Part shown: positions 1 through 9,220 of the stretch, piece by piece
Layout of the letters: each line of letters begins with the position of its first letter
How positions within the stretch are numbered: the stretch's first letter is position 1
NCBI GenBank assembly: GCA_022592445.1
Contig: JABYQR010000420.1
Location: 1 to 37,102, forward strand
From: Cytidiella melzeri
Taxonomy: Eukaryota; Basidiomycota; Agaricomycetes; Polyporales; Irpicaceae
Direction of reading: 5' to 3'
Length of the DNA: 37,102 nucleotides
Notes under the pieces: generated by a model
The model's input: only the letters and a program-made list of their open reading frames with translations
Databases searched by the model: none
What the model was told of the DNA's origin: nothing
Translations under genes and position numbers: made by a program

Positions 1-775
1 ACTGCTTCTTTGACTTGCCCAACGAGGACAAAGCCGAAGACTTGTTGAACTTGACCGCAGAGACTGAAGGCAATTCCTTTCGCTTAGCCTCGTCGATGAG
101 GTGCGATCGGATGTTGTCGTATTTCAAGTCCTTTGGCACGGTGACAGCGAGGATGGGCTTGACGATGTTGGCAAAGGAGTCAGGGAGTACCGAGAGGAGA
201 CCAAAGATCTTGAGCAGTTCCTTGTGGCCAAGGATGCCGGAGGCATCAACTTCTTGCCAGAGACGACCACGTTCTTCAAGCTGTTCAACAAGAGGGCGTG
301 AGCCGTCAATTGTGTGAAGGAAGTATTGCTTGAACTTGAGGAACGCAGAGAGAGTGGTCGAGGCGGAGTAGTTGGCCTTAAGCTTAGCGTAGATCTCGGC
401 GGCGGAGTTGGTCTCGAGGTCAAAGAGATGGTGGAGAGAGCTATCGACGGTCGCGAGGAGAACCAGAGTGACGTTGGCATCGGCCTTGCACCAGTCGTCG
501 TAGTCTGTGTCGGTGGACGCGGGCTTGACCAGAGAAGGATCGACCATGCCAGACGCGGCTTGCGTCTTGAGGAACTGGATGAACAGCATGTTCCATTCCT
601 TCCAGTTGTTGGCACCAGTCAGCTTAGGCAACGAGTCGAGTTTGATGAACGAGGAGTTGCTGGAAGTGTTCTTGACGAACAACGAACCAGTGGCAGAGGG
701 GCCTGCAGAGGCAGGAGTGGACCCAGCAGGGCCAGACGATGCCGAACCACCTGTGGGAGGTGTGGTGCTTGACAT
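1..775 (-). CDS. Copia-1 copy 1, gag polyprotein N-terminal part (runs off window edge)
   Basis: This is the start of a Copia-type Gag-Pol polyprotein read on the minus strand from an ATG at 775. It is cut by the window start, so only about 258 codons are visible. The sequence is the reverse complement of 2854-3628, and I noticed only a few substitutions, including one that turns an alanine codon into valine near 137. The visible part is the Ser/Thr/Pro-rich N-terminus followed by the helical Copia Gag (UBN2/DUF4219-like) region with an NWKEW motif. The zinc knuckle and protease lie beyond the window edge. Gag would form the cytoplasmic virus-like particle that packages element RNA. I see no stop in this part, so the copy could be coding-competent. 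Many antisense open frames here are shadows of this frame. Confidence 0.85.
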   Translation of the reverse strand, partial: MSSTTPPTGGSASSGPAGSTPASAGPSATGSLFVKNTSSNSSFIKLDSLPKLTGANNWKEWNMLFIQFLKTQAASGMVDPSLVKPASTDTDYDDWCKADANVTLVLLATVDSSLHHLFDLETNSAAEIYAKLKANYSASTTLSAFLKFKQYFLHTIDGSRPLVEQLEERGRLWQEVDASGILGHKELLKIFGLLSVLPDSFANIVKPILAVTVPKDLKYDNIRSHLIDEAKRKELPSVSAVKFNKSSALSSLGKSKKQ

Positions 776-893
776 GTTGGTAGGACGTCAAGGATGTGGA
801 TATAGAAACCTGGAGTTGTGTGTCGACGTTGATCAGAGCAAAGCGCAGATGGGCACAATAAGGTGAACAACAAATGTGGATTAAAGTCAGGCG

Positions 894-905
894 GGGCTCA
901 TAACC
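894..905 (-). other. Primer-binding site of Copia-1 copy 1 (initiator tRNA-Met anticodon region)
   Basis: On the minus strand this reads GGTTATGAGCCC, directly after the LTR. It is complementary to GGGCUCAUAACC, the anticodon stem-loop of fungal initiator tRNA-Met. Copia-class elements are known to prime with a tRNA-iMet fragment cut in the anticodon loop. Confidence 0.8.
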
Positions 906-1345
906 TAAATTCAGTCGAATGTATTCAACACATCTAGAGGCAGGGATGTGATGCGCAGTTGTAATCCCACTTGCCGTCGTAAGAACCTAAGACACACGAG
1001 CGAAGCGAGTTAATCCAGGTGCAAAAGAGAAAGAGCACGATTGCATAATGACTGTACCTAAGACACACGAGCGAAGCGAGTTAACTACAGGTACAGGCTG
1101 TGAGCATATTGCATATGTGAGGGACAGCAAAGAATACTCACTCCAGGTGCGAAAGAGAAAGAGCACAATGGAGTGTCAGGAGTGAGGGTGAAGGTATATA
1201 AGACAGAGCCCTCAGGTGACCCAAAAAAGGAATATCTGTGGTACAGATGTGTCCGCGTGATGAAAGAACAATAAAGCGACCATATACGGAATACAAAAGG
1301 AAATCCAGTAACTATGAGTCCGTGAGCCGGAGCTGAAAACCATTA
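906..1345 (-). repeat. 5' LTR of Copia-1 copy 1
   Basis: Reverse-complement twin of the LTR at 2283-2723, differing by a one-base indel near the U3 end plus few substitutions. Read on the minus strand it begins TAATGG at 1345 and ends TTTA next to the primer-binding site. It contains a TATATAAG promoter-like element and the duplicated block described for 2283-2723. The 3' LTR lies outside the window. The flank at 1346-1350 (gccgt) would be one half of the target duplication, and the partner is not visible. Confidence 0.8.
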
Positions 1346-1413
1346 GCCGTCTTCCAGTTTCTTGGCTAGACAGTCCCCTCTGCAAATCTTGTTTTGGTTT
1401 TTGTTGGTTACAC
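1346..1413 (-). pseudogene. Fragment of a paralogue of the 15.96-17.3 kb gene, cut by Copia-1
   Basis: The reverse complement of this stretch matches 16349-16411 almost base for base and would encode the same VTNKN...KICRGD...AKKLEDG segment. Similarity stops at about 1413, just before a TTTTCCAG acceptor-like sequence on the minus strand, so this may be the start of an exon. It ends exactly at the Copia-1 LTR terminus. I infer that Copia-1 copy 1 inserted into a second copy of that gene and the rest was lost or lies beyond the element. What the gene does is unknown. Confidence 0.7.
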
Positions 1414-1773
1414 ATCTGGAAAAAGGCTCGGTAGTATGTATAGGTATATGAGGTAAGTACCGGTTTTACCATTATACTTGACCCCCTTGCATATACCGTG
1501 CATGCCATGTGCACGTGATGTATACCAATCACTACTGGTATGTAGCAGTAAATTTCCGAGTTAGACGGATATATATCAATCAATATTGTCTGATATCAAA
1601 ACCTATCGCTCGAGACTCGGAGAATTCATCACTGGCCGGTACAAAAGCGTGGATAGACAGTTCATAAAATGGTATACATCTCAACAACAACTAATGATGA
1701 TGTGGAAGCTACAGCTGTCGACCTACACACTGGTAGCAGCCACGAGCCTTTGTTAATCTAATTGGCCCCCACT
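1414..1773. other. AT-rich spacer with no recognised gene
   Basis: There is no convincing coding frame, RNA gene or repeat here. It lies between the gene fragment at 1346-1413 and the DUF6532-like fragment, and is probably residual intergenic DNA. Confidence 0.4.
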
Positions 1774-2282
1774 TTACTCCTCTCCCGACTCGTTACCGTC
1801 CGACTCACGACCATCCGACTCACCACCTTCGGCAGACAGTGCAGCCATGCGCTCAAACGCGGATAAGGCAATTCTGCCTGTGTTCTCGGATGCGGTCATG
1901 TAAGGACCGAGACCTGCAAAGTTCCTAGGTGCGCAAAAAATGAAACAACGAGCAGTCAAGCGAAATATGTTGACGTACCTCCCGTTTTCAACAAGCTTGG
2001 TACCAAGTCGGATAAGTTTTTCTTCGCCGAAGGCTTGCTCAAACTTAAGTAGGTCAGCCTGATGGATGATGTAGGCTTTGCGTCCGGCGTCTTTGGTAAA
2101 GATGGTATCGTTGAAGTAGCCGTCTTCCCATTTGGTGAGAGTGAACTGAATCTGCGCAGCTCATATCAACAGAGTACAGTGCGAGAGTTTGAAAGACAGA
2201 ACTTACCATGGCCAGGTTGAAAGCAATGTGTGCCGGAGTGAGGCATGTGCCAATGCGGTCAGGATACTTGATACCAATAGAC
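1774..2282 (-). pseudogene. C-terminal fragment of a DUF6532-like gene, truncated by Copia-1 copy 2
   Basis: Three minus-strand exons read through cleanly: 2282-2207, 2151-1979 and 1924-1774. They are joined by GT-AG introns of 55 and 54 nt (gtaagt...cgcag and gtacgt...cctag). The joined product starts inside a protein (SIGIKYPDRIG..., then LAMIQFTLTKWEDGYF) and ends in an acidic Ser/Gly/Glu tail with a TAA stop. The aromatic-rich pattern and the final 'HIAFNL...IQFTLTKWEDG' helix resemble the C-terminus of DUF6532 proteins. These are, to my recollection, common in Agaricomycetes and of unknown function. That link is from memory and moderate only. The N-terminal part is missing because the Copia-1 LTR starts at 2283. 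Splice sites and frame are intact in what remains, so the break is recent relative to decay. Confidence 0.55.
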
Positions 2283-2723
2283 TAATGGCTTTTCAGCTCC
2301 GGCTCACGGACTCATAGTTACTGGATTTCCTTTTGTATTCCGTATATGGTCGCTTTATTGTTCTTTCATCACGCGGACACATCTGTACCACAGATATTCC
2401 TTTTTTGGGTCACCTGAGGGCTCTGTCTTATATACCTTCACCCTCACTCCTGACACTCCATTGTGCTCTTTCTCTTTCGCACCTGGAGTGAGTATTCTTT
2501 GCTGTCCCTCACATATGCAATATGCTCACAGCCTGTACCTGTAGTTAACTCGCTTCGCTCGTGTGTCTTAGGTACAGTCATTATGCAATCGTGCTCTTTC
2601 TCTTTTGCACCTGGATTAACTCGCTTCGCTCGTGTGTCTTAGGTTCTTACGACGGCAAGTGGGATTACAACTGCGCATCACATCCCTGCCTCTAGATGTG
2701 TTGAATACATTCGACTGAATTTA
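2283..2723 (+). repeat. 5' LTR of Copia-1 copy 2
   Basis: The LTR starts TAATGG and ends TTTA immediately before the primer-binding site, rather than the usual TG...CA. A promoter-like TATATA lies near 2430. Two sequence blocks occur twice: 2463-2487 with 2545-2572, and 2591-2615 with 2616-2643. The first pair is split by 57 bp that begin GTGAGT and end TGTAG; the second pair is joined directly. The left flank is tagac (2278-2282). The LTR family recurs at 906-1345 and as the solo copy at 19172-19600. Confidence 0.85.
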
Positions 2724-2735
2724 GGTTATGAGCCC
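2724..2735 (+). other. Primer-binding site of Copia-1 copy 2
   Basis: GGTTATGAGCCC, complementary to the anticodon arm of fungal initiator tRNA-Met, sits directly after the LTR. The same motif marks Copia-2 at 31082-31093 and an isolated site at 24459-24470. Confidence 0.8.
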
Positions 2736-2853
2736 CGCCTGACTTTAATCCACATTTGTTGTTCACCTTATTGTGCCCATCTGCGCTTTGCTCTGATCAA
2801 CGTCGACACACAACTCCAGGTTTCTATATCCACATCCTTGACGTCCTACCAAC

Positions 2854-4243
2854 ATGTCAAGCACCACACCTCCCACAGGTGGTTCGGCATCGTCTGGCCC
2901 TGCTGGGTCCACTCCTGCCTCTGCAGGCCCCTCTGCCACTGGTTCGTTGTTCGTCAAGAACACTTCCAGCAACTCCTCGTTCATCAAACTCGACTCGTTG
3001 CCTAAGCTGACTGGTGCCAACAACTGGAAGGAATGGAACATGCTGTTCATCCAGTTCCTCAAGACGCAAGCCGCGTCTGGCATGGTCGATCCTTCTCTGG
3101 TCAAGCCCGCGTCCACCGACACAGACTACGACGACTGGTGCAAGGCCGATGCCAACGTCACTCTGGTTCTCCTCGCGACCGTCGATAGCTCTCTCCACCA
3201 TCTCTTTGACCTCGAGACCAACTCCGCCGCCGAGATCTACGCTAAGCTTAAGGCCAACTACTCCGCCTCGACCACTCTCTCTGCGTTCCTCAAGTTCAAG
3301 CAATACTTCCTTCACACAATTGACGGCTCACGCCCTCTTGTTGAACAGCTTGAAGAACGTGGTCGTCTCTGGCAAGAAGTTGATGCCTCCGGCATCCTTG
3401 GCCACAAGGAACTGCTCAAGATCTTTGGTCTCCTCTCGGTACTCCCTGACTCCTTTGCCAACATCGTCAAGCCCATCCTCGCTGTCACCGCGCCAAAGGA
3501 CTTGAAATACGACAACATCCGATCGCACCTCATCGACGAGGCTAAGCGAAAGGAATTGCCTTCAGTCTCTGCGGTCAAGTTCAACAAGTCTTCGGCTTTG
3601 TCCTCGTTGGGCAAGTCAAAGAAGCAGTGCGGGTTCTGCAAGTACAAGGGTCATACAGAGGACGAGTGTCGTAAGAAGAAGGCTGCCATTGAGGAGGCAA
3701 GGAAAGGGGGAAAAGGAGGAAAGGACAAGGGGAAGAAGGAATCTTCTGGGTCACCATCATTGTCTAACGGTTCTGCTGCTGTACATGTAGTCTCTGCTGA
3801 GGACTCCACGTCCGAAGCCGCCAACGTCGCAAATATAGATGTTATGTTTTATGCTTCAGGTGAAACACCCTGGATGCTTGACTCAGGCTGTACGAGACAC
3901 ATCACCAACAACCTCAACGACTTCCACGACTACAAGCTGTTCGCTACACCGTCGTTTGCGACATTGGCTGATGCTTCGAAGACTTCAATGTCTACGCTTG
4001 GGTCTGGGAGCGTACGTGGAACCGTACACGTTGATGGAAAGCAGCTCACAGCGCAGTTCGACAATGTCTTATACTGCCCGGGCATTGCCTACTGACTCAT
4101 TTCGATTTCCTGTCTTGACTCCAAAGGATTCTCTACCGTTTTCACTGGTGGTAAAGCACGGATACACATGAATGATACCACCTACGGCATAGGTACTCTC
4201 AAGGGCGGCCAATACTGGTTGGGACTTTGCGTCTCTTCTTCGA
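2854..4243 (+). pseudogene. Copia-1 copy 2 gag-protease-start of integrase, with in-frame stop and truncated
   Basis: An open frame from ATG 2854 gives 413 codons: an S/T/P-rich N-terminus, a Copia Gag domain (roughly residues 40-230), a zinc knuckle CGFCKYKGHTEDEC (CX2CX4HX4C) near residue 260, a lysine/glycine-rich linker, and the aspartic protease motif WMLDSGCTRHIT near residue 343. A TGA at 4093-4095 interrupts the frame. The same frame then continues with the expected LISISCLDSKG segment up to about 4243. There it is cut and replaced by a Copia-2 LTR fragment. Integrase, reverse transcriptase and RNase H are absent. The copy is therefore not autonomous, although its 5' half is almost identical to copy 1. 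Confidence 0.88.
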
Positions 4244-4472
4244 CTTACCTGTTGTTGGTTGGTAGGGTTAGGTGTAGTCTTTGGGGGCAAGTAGTAAGAG
4301 TAAAAGACGTATCGATTGCTATAGGAGACGTGGGTTTTTATCTACTACTATGAGCGTACAAACAAATATAAATACGGAGCGCGTGAGCGCTAGTCAGCAT
4401 TCCATCGCGTTTCGACACAGCTCAATCATGTGGTTCGACACAGCTCACCACACGGTCTCGACACAGCTCGAC
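4244..4472 (-). repeat. Partial Copia-2 LTR (U3 side)
   Basis: Matches 31152-31381 and is followed by the same tacggg flank as at 31382. It is cut on its left side at the junction with Copia-1 pol. No Copia-2 internal sequence is present, so this is an LTR relic carried with the duplicated block. Confidence 0.85.
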
Positions 4473-5376
4473 ATACGGGTCTCGATATTTATTGTTCTTC
4501 GCCCTCTAATGAACACTCACTCAAGGCACTCGCACGGCTATGCGAAAGTTTGTCCTTAGTATAGCATGTACAACTAGTATGCACAGTAGGCATGTATTCT
4601 CACACGCTCCTCGTGCTTTCGTGGCCTCAAAATTACCTATGCGAGCCGCGATTCAACGCATTGCGAAAGCCGCCATTTTGTCGAAGAGTGTATACATCAA
4701 CGAGATAGCTGAGTAGTACAGCACTACGACGACGTTTTCTGCTTTAATGGATAACCTTGACCATAACCTGGATACAGCGAAAACTATGGATACAATGATG
4801 AGGATCCGGAAACATAATGGTAACGATGGGGGATGAGCGAGCATCGAACAGCGGTGGGATGGTGTGAGAGTCAAGTCCGAATCCGTGAGCGTGATTAGCG
4901 ATAGGGATGTGCAATACAAGGATAGGGAAAGATACATAGCAAACACAGCGCAACAACGAGATAGCGAGGTACATTGTGTTTCGTGCTCCTTCAGAGCGAG
5001 ATGATGGGGAGGGCTAAGCTACAATTGGTAGATTAGAGACGGTGATGTGTTAGCCTGATGATGGTGTCGTTCTCCTTGAGAGACGATGGGTAGCCTTCGC
5101 TTGCGTGCAACAGGCAGGCTTTAGCGGTCGTTGAGAGCGTGCGGTGAGTCGTAAGAATGTAAAAGAAGGAAGTCGAGAGAATGGAAGTGGATTTGCCATG
5201 CGTCGCGGGGTGTGTAGCCATGCTTGCTTCGACTAGGCAGTCGAGCATGAGCGGACTCCAACCCACATGTTGAGGATCGAGGGAGGAAGAGATACTGCCA
5301 GTGGAAGAAGAGAATGATGTTAGTCATCGGGAGGAGTGGTGGAATCCGGGAGGTTGCTCACCAGAACAACTGTATC
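4473..5376. other. Spacer downstream of orphan gene A1; no gene recognised
   Basis: Duplicated at 31382-32283. Short frames exist but differ in coding potential and resemble nothing I know. The stretch 5150-5376 is conserved in the paralogous unit at 9000-9220. It contains gtgagc...tggcag on the minus strand just after the stop of the gene, so it probably belongs to the 3' UTR of the orphan gene and may include a UTR intron. Confidence 0.4.
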
Positions 5377-6837
5377 TCAGTCGGACGTCTCATTCTCCGA
5401 GTCGGAGAGCAGGTTTGTGTAACTCCGCAGGCCGTCCTCGCTAGAAGCATACGGATTGTGGTCAAGGTAAGACGTGGATGATCCAACAATAGCGGACTCG
5501 GACAGCAGGTGTGTGTAATCCCGCAGGCCGTCCTCGCTAGAAGCGTAGGGATCGTGGTCAAGGTAAGACGTGGACGATCCAGATATAGCGGACTCGGACA
5601 GCATGCTTGGGCCAGTCGACCGTCCCAGCTTTGCACCAGGCATCACGTTGGGTATAAAGTCCAAACATGGCGCTGAGTCGGCTCTAACGCTGACCTCCTT
5701 GTTGTTGTTGAGATTGGCGTCCCGTTCCTGTTGTGGAACACCACTTTCCTTCGCCGGCTCGGGAGACGAGGACCTACGTCGCTTCTTCGGCCTTTCCGAG
5801 CTCAGCAGAGCAGGATCGATCGTTAGGATGTTCACGCTCGACGAGGCATGGGAGACTTGAGTCTCATAGCCCTCTGAACCCAACGTATTGTCGGGCGCTG
5901 GCAGGGGAGCTGGCGGGGAAATGTCCATCGGCGACATGGGGTAATCAATGTCCAAATCCTCGTGGTATCCCTCAGGATCACGGCGCAGGGCCTCCACTTC
6001 ATCAGCATTAAATAGCCACGGCCCGCCTATCTCCGTTCGAAACACAAATGCCCCGTCTGTACATTCAATGTAGCGAAACGGGGCCGCTTCTTTTTCCTCA
6101 AGAGTGGGCATGCCATCGCTGAGATAGAACGGCATTTTATAGGGACCCGTGGCTCTTAAGAAACGCTCAACAGCTGGCAGGGCACACTTTGAAAACCTTT
6201 TCCGCAGACGCAGACGTTGTACTCCTCCTTCCTCGACCAGGACGAGATAGGGAGGCAGGATAAAAATGTTGGAGTGTGGATAGAGCATCCCGTCTTCTTC
6301 AGCCTGAAGAGTTGTTCAGACGACACACAGGACATAATTGAACACCTGAGGGAACACTTACTACGACACGATATTCGCTGGGGGGCAGCCCACCAGGATC
6401 TTGTGACGGTACTCCAGGAAAGGGAGGACGTACGCTGTCAGGAGGAAGGTGATATGGAACAATACGAAGTTCTTGGGACTGGAATATGTGGCCTACGCGT
6501 GAGCGCAAAGCCCGGAAGTAAGAGCTGAAGTACATACAACTTGACTACCGCTTGGTTGTGCACTTGGCTGTGCGGCCACTTCACCTGTCGAGTTGTTCTT
6601 CCTCTGATTTCTGTTGCTTCTATCGATGATCTTGTTGTCCGCAGTAATAATAACAAACTTCAGACCATCGTTGGCATTCTTCCTGGCGCTGACCGTACGT
6701 TGCGCGGGGGTGGCCGAGCCCTGGCCCGCTGTATTTGTAGGCTGGGCCCTGTTTTTGCCTGTCTTTGTAGGCTGGGCCCTGTTCTTGCCTGTCTTTGTAG
6801 GCTGGGCCCTTTTCTTGCCTTTACTCGGTTTGTCCAT
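5377..6837 (-). CDS. Orphan family protein A1, 447 aa, three exons, likely nuclear
   Basis: The exons are 6837-6538, 6478-6362 and 6303-5377. Both introns (59 and 58 nt) are phase 0 and GT-AG (gtatgt...ttccag, gtaagt...ttcag). Start is the ATG of MDKPSKGKK. Exon 1 holds three tandem copies of a ten-residue basic repeat (K-TGKNRAQPT) and ends QPSGSQV. Exon 3 has a compact region with FRYIECTDGAFVFRTEIGGPW, an NLS-like ERPKKRRRSSSPEP, and two ~34-residue C-terminal repeats built on SESA..GSSTSYLDH.PYASSEDGLR before the acidic end SENETSD. I do not recognise the family, and no catalytic motif or membrane segment is visible. The basic patches suggest nucleic-acid contact or nuclear location (inference). 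The identical layout and open frame in copy B, and the same exon plan in a diverged paralogue, support a real gene. Confidence 0.7.
6734..6823 (-). repeat. 30-bp tandem repeat, three units, inside orphan gene A1 exon 1
   Basis: Three 30-bp units begin at 6734, 6764 and 6794 with TTTGTAGGCTGGGCCC on the plus strand. They encode ten-residue repeats rich in Lys, Arg, Gln and Pro. The unit length is a multiple of three, so expansion keeps the frame. The same three units lie at 33645-33734. Confidence 0.85.
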
Positions 6838-7255
6838 GCTGAAATTAAAGAGACGGATTCGAGTTTCTCGAGGTTTAACAGCGACCACGACGACCGCGTA
6901 CGAGGACGATTGCGACGACGAATGGGAGCAGAAGAAAGAGGCGGGGGAGACTATGAATCACTCGACAGATGGATGGCACTCGTAGATGCTGTCGTGTGGG
7001 TACGGATGAGGGGAAGGTGAGCAGGGATGGAAAGGCCACACGACTGCTTGCACAAGAGACAGCGCGCAACGCGTTTCCAGTGGTGGTGGATATAACTACG
7101 CGAACAAATCCGGCAGTAGAGGAGATCAGTCGCGCAACACCAAGGGTGCTCTGGACAGCGTTGTTGTTGAGTAAGGACGACGGGTGGTGGACGATGAGTG
7201 ACGAGAGACAGGGAATTGATATAGAGGGTGGGTGGTGCTAGAGGTCGCGCGTCAG
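6838..7255. promoter_or_regulatory. Conserved upstream region of the orphan gene unit
   Basis: This block, upstream of A1 on the minus strand, is closely repeated at 10246-10690 (upstream of the broken paralogue) and at 33749-34180. It is the best conserved part between the tandem units apart from coding exons, as expected for a shared promoter or 5' UTR. No single motif is decisive. At 10590-10650 the ggtggtggacgatgagtgac stretch is locally duplicated. Confidence 0.4.
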
Positions 7256-8985
7256 ACTAACTGCCCAGAATTGAACTCCGACCACGCGAGCACATCCAGG
7301 TACCACGACGCGTCCTCATTCGACAATGCACTTCTCCTTTGTTCCTCGTTCTTCCGGGCTACCACTCATTCTTCTGACGCGACGATCTTCAATTCGTTGT
7401 CCAGCTTTGAGCTCGCAGATTGCAATACCGGTGCCATTCAACAGATGCGCAAACAAGCCAGCGCCAAGCCACGGACAAAGGCCAGTGATGCATGGCTTTT
7501 GACCTGCACTCGACGCGACCTGCCACGTCGACAGCATTTAGAAAGGCCTAGATAACGGTGAACAGAGTTAAAAGTGAGTTCAAAAGCAGCTGCAAGCTCT
7601 AAAAGACCCACTGAACGCTGATACATGGCACACAGCTCGTGCTCAAAGCGCAAACCAGCAGTTTCTGCGATTCTCGCGCTTTGAACGACAGAAACGGCGA
7701 CAGCGATGCGGCCCCGAGGGTTCAACGTGGACCAACAACTTTCTTATAATAGGCGATACAACGGCATGGCCTAAAGAAGTAACCTCTTTGCCGCTCTCAC
7801 TAACAGCGAGCAATGGTGTTTGGGCATTGGTGTGTTTCTCGCCTCTCACATAACTCTCAAATTTTATTCATTCTCACTATGCTTCCTTCTCCTGTCTGCA
7901 AGAATTTTTTTTGGATTTATTTGCAAGTTACGTCGCACATACTCGCATTGTCAACTGCCTTCCGTTCTTCGCTCTCCTCTTCAATTTCCTTCAATTTTTT
8001 GCTTCCGCGCCCCTTGTTTTGCTCCTTCTGGCCACGATGATTGGCTAGAAAGCTTCATCATTCTCCTCTTCGCTCGTCGGACCTTGTTTTTTTTCCTCGG
8101 CATACACCCTTGCCGTGGTCTGCTCGTCGTTGCCAACACACATCATCTCGTCCTCGTCCTCGTCGTCGTCCTCGACGCCAACCCCCTCCCCCGTCACGCC
8201 ATCACCGCTGCTATCCTCCCTCAACTCTTCCTTTAGGCTGCACCTCCTACCTCCAGCAACTTGAAGACCTTACTGCAGTGCTCGCTTTCCTCATCTTCCT
8301 CCCCTACCCTGATTCCAACATGCCACCCTGTCCATACCATCGCTCCCCTTGGCCTCTTCAGCAACCAACCATCTAGCTGAGTCTCTTCAGGCTTCACCCA
8401 CACACGCCGGTCCCCATCCCCTTGAACTCTACGCTCGAGCTTGTCACCTCTACATTTTTCACCACGCTGCACCAGGTCAATGCATCAACGTTCATTCTGC
8501 ATCTCACACCATCGACTACCTTCATCACGCCAAGTCTTCCAACTCCTCCATCACGCAACCCATATCGCTCCCCATCGGTCACCGTCCGCAGCACGGGTGA
8601 CTTACAGACAGTATCATTCACTACCGGAAACTCAACGATGACTGACTCTCGTGCCAGATGGTTTTTCGAGTCGACACACAGACACAGACACTCTCCCCTA
8701 CCACGCTCGTCTTTGCCGCTGTCCCCGTTATGCTGCATCAATTGAACACGTATTCCAATACAAATCAGCCCACCAGTGTTTGCCTTCTAGAGTCGCACTC
8801 TCGCCTGATAGCCAACATACTGTAGCTACACACAACGAGATTTATGCGAATAAACAAATACACAACTTTCATATCTCTTTTATACATTCATACAATTAAA
8901 TACAGAACATGGTCGAAAAGAAAGACATCACCGAAAAGAAAAAATATCCATGAACTAGTAGCAGTAGTATGTGAGTGTATACGGA
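7256..8985. other. 1.7 kb spacer, duplicated at 34180-35900; no gene recognised
   Basis: Several modest open frames occur on both strands, but none keeps its frame convincingly in the second copy or resembles a known family. From about 7860 to 8745 the plus strand is CT-rich, with a CTCGTC run near 8148-8185. Its Ser/Thr/Pro-rich frames look composition-driven. A gene with short exons cannot be excluded. Confidence 0.35.
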
Positions 8986-9220
8986 CAAGCTCTATACCCC
9001 AATAGAAAGCAGGAAGTCGAGGGAATCGAAGGTGGGTGCCCATGCGTCGCGGGGTATGTAGCCCTGCTTGCTTCAACTAGGCAGTCAAGTGCGAGCGGAC
9101 TCCAATCTGCGTGTTGAGGATCGAGGGAGGAAGAGATGCTGCCAGTGGAAGAAGGGAGTGATGTCAGTTATCAGGAGGAGTGATGGAATCTGGGCGGTCG
9201 CTCACCAGATCAACTGGATC

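Larger units (their letters stand above)
2283..4243 (+). mobile_element. Truncated Copia LTR retrotransposon (Copia-1 copy 2)
   Basis: The order is LTR, tRNA-iMet primer-binding site, gag, protease, start of pol, then an abrupt end. It stands head-to-head (5' LTRs facing each other) with copy 1 at 1-1345 across a 937 bp spacer. The two flanks differ (gene fragment at 1346; DUF6532-like fragment at 2282). Two separate insertions or a rearrangement therefore fit better than a simple inverted duplication. Confidence 0.85.

Noticed and set aside
2857..3528. Several open frames of 66-152 codons on the minus strand, and their mirror images at 101-772
   Set aside because: They are antisense or shifted shadows of the Copia-1 gag frame, kept open by its codon bias.
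6734..6823. CRISPR-like array of 30-bp repeats
   Set aside because: The units abut without spacers and stay in frame inside a coding exon of a eukaryotic gene.
8041..8745. Plus-strand Ser/Thr/Pro/His-rich frames as a secreted protein gene
   Set aside because: Composition follows the CT-rich tract, and frames change between the two segmental copies through small indels.
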